This document shows, piece by piece, positions 1-5,800 of a stretch of 10,717 nucleotides of DNA. The stretch's first letter is position 1; each line of letters opens with the position of its first letter. This DNA comes from JBKEBQ01 sp047973225 (GTDB lineage Bacteria > Bacillota_I > Bacilli_A > Erysipelotrichales > Erysipelotrichaceae). The translations under genes were made by a program, and so were the position numbers. The notes under the pieces were generated by a model. That model saw nothing but the letters and a program-made list of their open reading frames with translations. It was not told where the DNA came from and made no database searches. The stretch lies in NCBI GenBank assembly GCA_047973225.1, contig JBKEBQ010000050.1, positions 1 through 10,717 of the forward strand. The letters are read 5' to 3'.

Positions 1-102
1 ATCACTCATATTTTACCCAAAAAAATGAAAAAGAAGCTCTCTTAAATATCGACTATTCACGCTTCTAAACCGATTACTTAATAATAATGCTTCTTCTAAA
101 AT

Positions 103-468
103 CTACTCTTCAAACAAAGTAACATACTTATCTATTGGATCTTTTATATAGCTTAAGTGCATTTGCGAAAGTTCAGATGTCATCTGCAAGTGCATTGTGT
201 TTTGTCTTTTAATTCGTGGAACTGTATCCTTGTTCATACTGTAAACCTTGTTCCCACTAAAAACGTCAGTATCCATAACAATGATTTTCATTCTCATTAG
301 ATCATCATAAAATCTGAGTTGTTAACTAGTGTGAACTGCTTCGCAAAAAAATTTGAGAAGAATATGTATATTCATCTCCATGGTATCTAACACCTTCTCC
401 ATATCTAGCCTTGTTTTCTCATCTTTTGTCAGTGGTAAATAAGCAGTTCGTCTTCCTGTTTTTTCCAT
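103..468 (-). pseudogene. Interrupted small protein gene, unrecognised
   Basis: Reading from the ATG at 468 gives a 121-codon frame ending at TAG (103-105), broken by an in-frame TAA at 322-324 (codon 49). The first 48 residues begin MEKTGRRTAYLPLTKDEK and look like real, charged, helical protein sequence. After the stop the frame continues as QLRFYDDLMRMKIIVMDTDV and ends DPIDKYVTLFEE, also protein-like, and the two halves read as one sequence with no shift. I do not recognise the family. No signal peptide, membrane segment or catalytic motif is visible. A TATAAT hexamer on the minus strand (plus 491-496) lies just upstream, but I see no good ribosome binding site. The second half could be translated alone from the ATG at 297, which would give 64 residues. 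The neighbouring transposase remnant on the same strand suggests decaying accessory DNA. I am fairly sure of the reading and unsure of any function. Confidence 0.5.
216..232. repeat. 17-base direct repeat, copy 1
   Basis: The sequence gtggaactgtatccttg matches 585-601 (gtggaactgtacccttg) in the same orientation with one mismatch. Copy 1 lies inside the broken small gene, where it encodes part of the stretch KDTVPR on the minus strand. Copy 2 lies in the noncoding stretch next to the transposase remnant. The pair could mark a rearrangement or an old duplication, or it could be chance. Confidence 0.35.
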
Positions 469-584
469 ACGAGGTCATTTCATCTATTACATTATATCTA
501 AAAAATGCCTTCTATTATTAGTGACGATTCACATTGGAAAAGGTTCCATTCTCAAACACTCTAATTTTAAACTTGTATTGAAAA

Positions 585-601
585 GTGGAACTGTACCCTT
601 G
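585..601. repeat. 17-base direct repeat, copy 2
   Basis: Second copy of the repeat at 216-232, with one mismatch. It lies immediately beyond the point where the IS3 OrfA reading stops (614). It may therefore sit at the junction where the insertion sequence was truncated. Confidence 0.35.
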
Positions 602-613
602 GGGTATAAAATA

Positions 614-751
614 TTATTTCCCAAGACATGATAGTGTTACATCATATTCTTTAATAATCTGCGACCTTGGTTTACCACTACCATAAAGATTCACCATTTG
701 CGGCTTAAATTCTTCTGTAAATACTCTTTTTTCTCTTCTGTTACTTGTCAT
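614..751 (-). pseudogene. IS3-family transposase OrfA, N-terminal remnant
   Basis: From the ATG at 751 the minus strand encodes 45 residues beginning MTSNRREKRVFTEEFK and continuing through GSGKPRSQIIKEYD, then a stop at 614-616. This is the typical start of IS3-family (IS150-like) OrfA, the helix-turn-helix subunit that binds the element's ends; full OrfA proteins are about 90 to 100 residues. Similarity is clear up to the conserved KEYD...S..K stretch, where the family normally has a Trp after the Lys; here a TAA stands in that place. The following in-frame 31 codons (to TAA at 518-520) do not resemble OrfA, and no OrfB or DDE catalytic domain is seen. The remnant cannot be an active transposase. 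The sequence at 803-820 could be part of the element's outer end, but no matching inverted copy is visible. Confidence 0.8.
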
Positions 752-958
752 GATTATTTTTTCCTATTTCATTTCATAAATTTTATCAGGACCTTATCAT
801 AACTGTCTATTTAAGTGTAACCTATCCATATAATGATTGAACGAGATTAGGTAGTTTGCACTCAAGTGGTTGTAAGGATTTTGGTGAACTTACAAAATTT
901 GTGAAGAAAGAATTTAGTTACGTATTTAAATAGTCCGTGATATTTCTATCATATTCAT
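752..958. other. Stretch without a supported gene
   Basis: Between the transposase remnant and the hairpin at 959 I find no convincing gene. The only protein-like piece on the plus strand is a short open frame from 841 to a TAG at 931-933 (about 30 codons, containing KDFGELTKFVKKEF). It lacks an ATG start and a ribosome binding site. It could be the tail of a lost gene, which would explain a terminator-like hairpin just after it. The evidence is weak. Confidence 0.3.
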
Positions 959-1009
959 GAGGTTCCTGTTTTTATGTTTAGCAAAAACTATTATAGCAGG
1001 ACCTCTTTT
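959..1009 (+). terminator. Terminator-like hairpin upstream of the operon
   Basis: GAGGTTCCTG (959-968) pairs with CAGGACCTC (997-1005), giving nine base pairs with one bulged T. A possible inner stem forms from TTTTT at 969-973 and AAAAA at 983-987. The tail is TTTTATATT, a short U run. It would stop plus-strand transcripts entering from the left and so insulate the secretion operon. The long loop and weak tail make it less certain than the terminator after esxA. Confidence 0.45.
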
Positions 1010-1053
1010 ATATTACCTACTAAAATTTTACACTATCAATTTATTCGATATTA

Positions 1054-1082
1054 TTGAAATGTCTTTTTATATTTGCTATAAT
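1054..1082 (+). promoter_or_regulatory. Sigma-A type promoter of the T7SS operon
   Basis: The -35 box is TTGAAA (1054-1059) and the -10 box is TATAAT (1077-1082), separated by exactly 17 bases. The TG at 1074-1075 gives an extended -10 (TGCTATAAT). Transcription would start near 1089, about 50 bases before the esxA start codon. This is the only strong promoter I see ahead of the six secretion genes, so it probably drives the whole operon. No obvious operator palindrome overlaps it. Confidence 0.8.
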
Positions 1083-1097
1083 GCTTCCAGGGAAGCT
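1083..1097 (+). promoter_or_regulatory. First leader hairpin of esxA
   Basis: GCTTCC (1083-1088) and GGAAGC (1091-1096) form a perfect inverted repeat just after the -10 box, with at least five pairs around a CAGG loop. It overlaps the likely transcription start. It may therefore act as a DNA-level operator, or as part of the 5' end of the transcript. Its right arm (AAGC, 1093-1096) could instead pair with GCTT at 1100-1103, which would compete with the second hairpin. Confidence 0.4.
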
Positions 1098-1122
1098 GTG
1101 CTTTATTTAGTAAGCACTTTTT
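1098..1122 (+). terminator. Terminator-like hairpin in the esxA leader
   Basis: GTGCTT (1098-1103) pairs perfectly with AAGCAC (1112-1117) around an eight-base loop and is followed at once by TTTTT (1118-1122). The shape is that of a small intrinsic terminator placed between promoter and start codon, just ahead of the AAAAGGAG ribosome binding site. It may act as a leader attenuator or as a 5' stabilising stem. The stem has only six pairs, so read-through should be substantial. Confidence 0.45.
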
Positions 1123-1138
1123 AAAAGGAGAGATAGAA

Positions 1139-1426
1139 ATGGCAATTAAATTAGAACATGAAGAATTATATGCGAAGGCTAGTGAGTATAGAAATGAGTC
1201 TGAGGAAGTAAATGCAATGTTAGGAAGACTAGATACCTTATTGGGAACATTAATGGAACAATGGGAAGGTCAAGCAGCTGTTGCATTTAACAATCAGTAT
1301 GAAGAAATTAAACCGAGCATTCAAAATTTGGAGCAACTATTAGCTGATGTGTGTGAGCAACTGAAAAAAGTCGCAGATACTATGCAAGAAGCGGATAATT
1401 CAATTGCGAGTGGTATAGGATATTAA
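1139..1426 (+). CDS. esxA: WXG100 family protein EsxA (YukE-like)
   Basis: This is the small secreted substrate and structural partner of the type VII system. WXG100 proteins fold as helical hairpins, dimerise, and are recognised by the EssC motor. The product has 95 residues, the family's usual size. The WXG turn is W42-E43-G44 (MEQWEGQAA), flanked by two predicted amphipathic helices (about 5-40 and 48-88), with the typical FNNQYEE stretch after the turn. The usual C-terminal secretion motif is YxxxD/E; here the matching place reads MQEAD (M82 to D86), with Met instead of the aromatic residue, and the chain ends in GIGY. A single Cys (C72) is present. No signal peptide is seen, as expected. 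The start is set by AAAAGGAG at 1123-1130. It is first in the operon and followed by its own terminator-like hairpin, which fits higher expression than the machine genes. Confidence 0.95.
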   Translation: MAIKLEHEELYAKASEYRNESEEVNAMLGRLDTLLGTLMEQWEGQAAVAFNNQYEEIKPSIQNLEQLLADVCEQLKKVADTMQEADNSIASGIGY

Positions 1427-1432
1427 TGAAAT

Positions 1433-1468
1433 AGGCGATTGCTAATATAGTAGTTGCCTGTTTTTTTT
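1433..1468 (+). terminator. Terminator between esxA and esaB
   Basis: AGGCGATTGC (1433-1442) pairs over all ten positions, with G-U wobbles, with GTAGTTGCCT (1450-1459) around a seven-base loop. It is followed by G and a run of eight Ts (1461-1468). This is a good intrinsic terminator seven bases after the esxA stop codon. As the downstream genes have no visible promoter of their own, it is probably partial, giving an abundant short esxA transcript and less of the long operon transcript. Confidence 0.8.
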
Positions 1469-1482
1469 GAAAGAGGTAAGAA

Positions 1483-1728
1483 ATGGATTCTTTTTTGGAA
1501 GTTACATTGGATATTTCGAGGCATTATGGAATAAGTGTTGATGTTTGTGTTAATGAAAAAATGAAGGTCAAAGAATTTATATACGAAACACTAAAAGGGT
1601 TAGAGTTGACGCTTATAAGTATAGACAATATTGTGATTAAGGTAAAACGGAGTAATAAAATAATCACACAGTCAGAAGTATTAGAGGATGGGAGAATTAG
1701 GAATGGAGATGTACTTATCCTAATGTAA
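1483..1728 (+). CDS. esaB: T7SS ubiquitin-like accessory protein EsaB (YukD)
   Basis: EsaB/YukD is a small cytosolic protein with a ubiquitin-like fold that type VIIb systems need or are tuned by; it is not known to be conjugated to targets. The 81-residue length and layout fit: a first strand (FLEVTLDIS), a second strand (ISVDVCVN), a helix starting at MKVKEFIYETLKGL, and an end reading RIRNGDVLILM that resembles the family's closing GD(I/V)L strand. There is no membrane segment or signal peptide. It has no terminal Gly-Gly, so ubiquitin-like conjugation is not expected. The start at 1483 has AGAGG at 1472-1476, six bases ahead. It lies between esxA and essB, as in the B. subtilis yukEDCB order. 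It is translated from the read-through portion of the transcript past the preceding terminator. The call rests on size, fold pattern and position. Confidence 0.88.
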   Translation: MDSFLEVTLDISRHYGISVDVCVNEKMKVKEFIYETLKGLELTLISIDNIVIKVKRSNKIITQSEVLEDGRIRNGDVLILM

Positions 1729-1735
1729 AAGGGAG
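1729..1735 (+). promoter_or_regulatory. Ribosome binding site that decides the essB start
   Basis: AAGGGAG runs directly up to the first possible ATG at 1736, leaving no spacer, but sits nine bases before the second ATG at 1745. A ribosome needs about five to ten bases, so 1745 is the better start for essB. Confidence 0.65.
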
Positions 1736-1744
1736 ATGTATGGG

Positions 1745-2878
1745 ATGGATAGAATATTAAAGGAAGAGGATATAATTGTAGTTTCAGAGGACAGAACAAG
1801 GTATAAAAATACAGATATAAAAATTTTAGAAAAATGGTATCCGACAGAGTATAAAACATTAAAATTAATGGAAATTACCGATGAGGATGGTTATATCAAT
1901 TACCGCTTTTATGCTAAAAACATCAAAACTTTTCAAGTACATAAATTAACAATACTGGAAAAGTTACGGTGCGCCTATGGCATGTTTGGCTATGAGGCAT
2001 TATTTAAAAAAGGATATCAAGTAAGTTTTGATGATGAGAATATGTATTTGGATACTAGCAACAGTATCGAAATTTTATTTGTAGTGGACACAAAACTGTA
2101 TAAAGATGACACGCATGAGCATGATTTCTTTAAACAAATGAAAGCTAGAATTTTATCCATGTTTTCAAAATATAGTTTTGAAGAAATAATGAAATCAAAC
2201 TTTACATTGAGTTTTACCTCAAATTTTGAAAATGAAATCTTGGATAAAGAGAATGTGGAAGAATTAAAAGATGTTCTTCATCGTTATATAAAAAAGGAAG
2301 AAATAGAGCAGGAAAAAAATTATGTTTTTGTGAAAAAAAGAGGTTTTATTTTATATCGTGTTTTTATGTACATGTTTTTATTACTTTTTTTGTGTGTTGG
2401 TACGTATAGCATATATAATTATATTTCAAACGTACAACATCTCGAATTTGGCAATCAGCTTTATGGTGAATTTGTAGATGGAAATTATGCAGAAGTTTTG
2501 AAGATGTCAGAAAAAAAAGAGCTCAATAATAAACAAAAATACATGGCTGGATATGCAGCAATTGTCACTTCTTCTCTTGACGAAAAAAAGCAAAATACAA
2601 TTTTATCCACATACACAGGAAGCATTAGCGAAAGTGTAATGGAATATTGGATGTATATCGGCTATGGAAATTATGAAGAGGCGATCAGTAAAGGAAAGAG
2701 TGTTAATAATGATGAATATGTTCTTTATGCTTTAAGGCTTGAAGAAAACAGATTATATAATGATGAGACAATGGAAGGAACAAAGAAAGAGAAAAGTTTA
2801 AAATCGGTACAGGAAGCTATTCAAGATTATGAAGAGAGACTTGGGATAAGCAAAGAGAGAGCATTGGATAATGAATAA
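1745..2878 (+). CDS. essB: T7SS membrane protein EssB (YukC)
   Basis: EssB/YukC is an essential single-pass membrane component of the type VIIb apparatus. Its cytosolic half has a pseudokinase fold without kinase activity, and its outer half is helical and helps dimerisation and contact with the other channel proteins. Here residues 1 to about 200 form the cytosolic part, with no kinase motifs such as HRD or DFG. A basic stretch (VKKRG) precedes one strong membrane helix at about 201-227 (FILYRVFMYMFLLLFL...). The outer C-terminal part is about 150 residues, rich in Tyr, Glu and Lys, with repeat-like helices (GNYAEV, GNYEEAI) resembling tetratricopeptide turns. At 377 residues it is shorter than the roughly 445 of S. 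aureus EssB and B. subtilis YukC, mainly in the outer tail. I chose the start at 1745 from ribosome binding site spacing; 1736 would add MYG. The last eight bases overlap essC, suggesting coupled translation. Confidence 0.9.
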   Translation: MDRILKEEDIIVVSEDRTRYKNTDIKILEKWYPTEYKTLKLMEITDEDGYINYRFYAKNIKTFQVHKLTILEKLRCAYGMFGYEALFKKGYQVSFDDENMYLDTSNSIEILFVVDTKLYKDDTHEHDFFKQMKARILSMFSKYSFEEIMKSNFTLSFTSNFENEILDKENVEELKDVLHRYIKKEEIEQEKNYVFVKKRGFILYRVFMYMFLLLFLCVGTYSIYNYISNVQHLEFGNQLYGEFVDGNYAEVLKMSEKKELNNKQKYMAGYAAIVTSSLDEKKQNTILSTYTGSISESVMEYWMYIGYGNYEEAISKGKSVNNDEYVLYALRLEENRLYNDETMEGTKKEKSLKSVQEAIQDYEERLGISKERALDNE

Positions 2879-5800
2879 TCAATATTTAGTCATTATCCAT
2901 AATGGAGTGAAAATGTTTTTCACATTTGAAGAAAATGACTTTTCGATTACGAAGCAGATTGATGATCATCAATTGTTTTCAGCTAATTTTGAAGGTATTC
3001 GCATATCGTTTTTGGAAAATAGTGCAAACGTTAACGATGTAAAAATTGAATATAATCAAATGCATACCATCTTACATTACGAAGTTATCATTTACAAAAA
3101 CATTAATTACAAAGCGTATATTTTTAATGATACAATCGTCATTGGAAACGATAAAAAATGTGATATTGTTATGGACATAAAAACGCCCATATTCATAGAA
3201 TGTGAAAAAACAGGAAATCGCCTATTTACAAGTGAGCGTATCTTTGTTAGTGGAAAGAGTGTACATACGGAATGTGAGCTAACAAATGGTGACTATCTCT
3301 TTATAAATAATGAGCTTATTTTTGTTGGTGAAGGAATTATTAAAGTTAGAAGTGAAGTGGAGAGTCATTTGAAGGAAGAATACAATCAAACTTTAAACAT
3401 CAATCACAAAGCGTATCACAGAAGTCCAAGGCTTTGCTATGTAGTAAACAATGATACTATTAAAATTGATGCTCCTCCAACGAAACCAAAAAACAAGAAT
3501 AAAGGACTTATAAAGTTAATTTTCCCACCACTTATTATGCTTTGTGTTACCGTGGGGATTTCGCTTTTCATGGGTAGAGGACTCTTTATTATTATATCAA
3601 TTACTGCCACACTTATGACATTGATTAAATCTATTATTTCTTTTTTCGATGAGAGAAAAGAAGCTAAAGAAGAAAAAGAAAAAAGAGAAACGAAATATCA
3701 AGAATATTTGGTAAGAAAAAGCATCGAAATTAACTTACGAGTGCAAGAAGAACTTGAAGCAATTCATTATCAAATGTTAGAGCCAAAAGAAATGATAGAT
3801 CTTGTTAAAAAAGAAAGCAGAAGAATATATGAAAAATCAATATCCGATGCTGACTTTTTAGAAGTAAGAATTGGCAAGCATAAGCGGAAACCTTCATTTC
3901 AAGTTGACCTTCCTGAACAGAAAATTACAGAAGACTATGATGAAATGTATGAAAAAGCAAAGAAATTGAAAAGTAATTTTAAAGATCTTGATAACGTAGG
4001 ACTCAGTATTAAACTGACGGAGAGTAACATTGGAATTATTGGAACAAAAGAATTGGCTGTCTTGATTGTCGAACAAATACTATTAGAAGTAATGACTTTT
4101 CATAGCTATCATGATGTACAGTTTTTAACCATTTTTAATCAAGATCAATTAAAAGATTTATCATGGCTTTCTTATGCTCCAAACAGTAAAATAGATGCCA
4201 TGAATATCAGAGGCCTTGTATATAATGAAGTGCTTAGAGATCAAGTATTAGGCTCATTTGTACAGATTTTAAAAGATAGAGAGCAAGCATACCAGGAAGA
4301 TAATAATGTATTTTTTGCCCCTCACTATATCATAAGTGTTTTATCATCAAAGCTTATTAAGGAACATCAAATTAGTGAGTTTTTAAATAAAGATATTAGA
4401 CATTTAGGCGTAAGTATCATTGTAGTGGAATCAGAAATAGAGAGTTTAAAAGAAAACATTAAAACAGTTATCGAAATATATTCAAGACAAAGAAGCAAAC
4501 TTCTGATAGAAAAGGGAGTATATGTAAGAAAAGACTTTAACATTGATGTCCTTCCTTCAAAAGAGGAACTCCTTGATCATGCTCGGATCTTAAAAGGGTT
4601 CCATCATGTGATAGGAACGGAAAATGGGCTTCCTAAATTGGTAACATTTCTAGAGATGTATGAAGTAAACAGGGTAGAGCAATTAGATATCAAAGCGCGG
4701 TGGTTAAAAAATGACAGCACAAAATCACTAGCAGTACGTATTGGGGTGACGGGCGATGATTATGTGGAATTAAATGCGCATGAAAAGGCCCATGGTCCAC
4801 ACGGATTGTTGGCAGGATCAACAGGAAGTGGAAAGTCAGAAACTGTACAAACATATATACTATCTTTAGGTATTAATTTTCATCCTTATGAAGTCGCGTT
4901 TTTGCTTATTGACTTTAAAGGGGGGGGAATGGCACATATGTTTGCTAAACTACCACACCTGATTGGGACAATCACCAATCTTGATAAAGATGGGGCTATG
5001 CGTGCGCTTGTCTCAATTAAAGCAGAATTGTTGAGAAGGCAAGAAATTTTTGCAACATATAATATTAATCATATTCATCAATATACTCGCTTGTTTAAAA
5101 AAGGAAAAGCAAAGCAGGCGATGCCACATTTATTTATCATTAGCGATGAATTTGCAGAGCTGAAGCAAGATCAGCCGGAGTTTATGTCAGAACTTGTTTC
5201 AACTGCTCGCATTGGTAGATCCCTTGGCATTCATTTGATTCTAGCGACGCAGAAGCCAAGTGGTGTTGTAGATGCACAAATTTGGTCTAATGCGAAATTC
5301 AGATTATGTTTAAAAGTACAAGATGCAGCGGATAGTAAAGAAATGTTAAAGACTGCAGATGCAGCGAATATTATAAATCCAGGACGCGGATATTTACAGG
5401 TTGGAAATAATGAAATTTACGAATTGTTTCAATCGGCATGGAGCGGAGCAAATTATTTCGGTGAAAATACAGAAAATAAACTTGATAAAAGAATATATAT
5501 GGTGAATCGACTAGGACAATATAAAATCTTAACCAAAGATTTATCTGGAATAAATGATAATGAAAAAATTGAAAAAATGGATACGGAACTGGAAGCCGTC
5601 ATTCATGAAATAGCATCTGTATTTACAGATTTAAAAGTGAAAAAAGTAAAACCAATTTGGGTAGAAGAGTTAAAAAAGCGATACTATTTAGACGATTATA
5701 TTGAAATTGATTTTTATGCAAAGACAGCTCATATGATGTTTGGAATTGTGGATATTCCCTCAAAACAAACACAAATTACTTATGATAAAAATCTGGAAGA

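Noticed and set aside
1..102. Arms GAAGAAGC and GCTTCTTTTT as a minus-strand terminator behind the broken small gene
   Set aside because: The loop would be about 50 bases and the arms have only seven to eight pairs, so the match may be chance.
1736..1744. Earlier ATG for essB, adding MYG
   Set aside because: The only ribosome binding site ends at 1735, directly against this ATG; the ATG at 1745 has a proper nine-base spacer.
1524..1859. Long minus-strand open frame across esaB and essB
   Set aside because: It lies antisense to two well-supported genes. Its translation is a low-complexity Leu, Ser, Phe and Ile mix without a ribosome binding site, typical of a shadow of AT-rich coding DNA.
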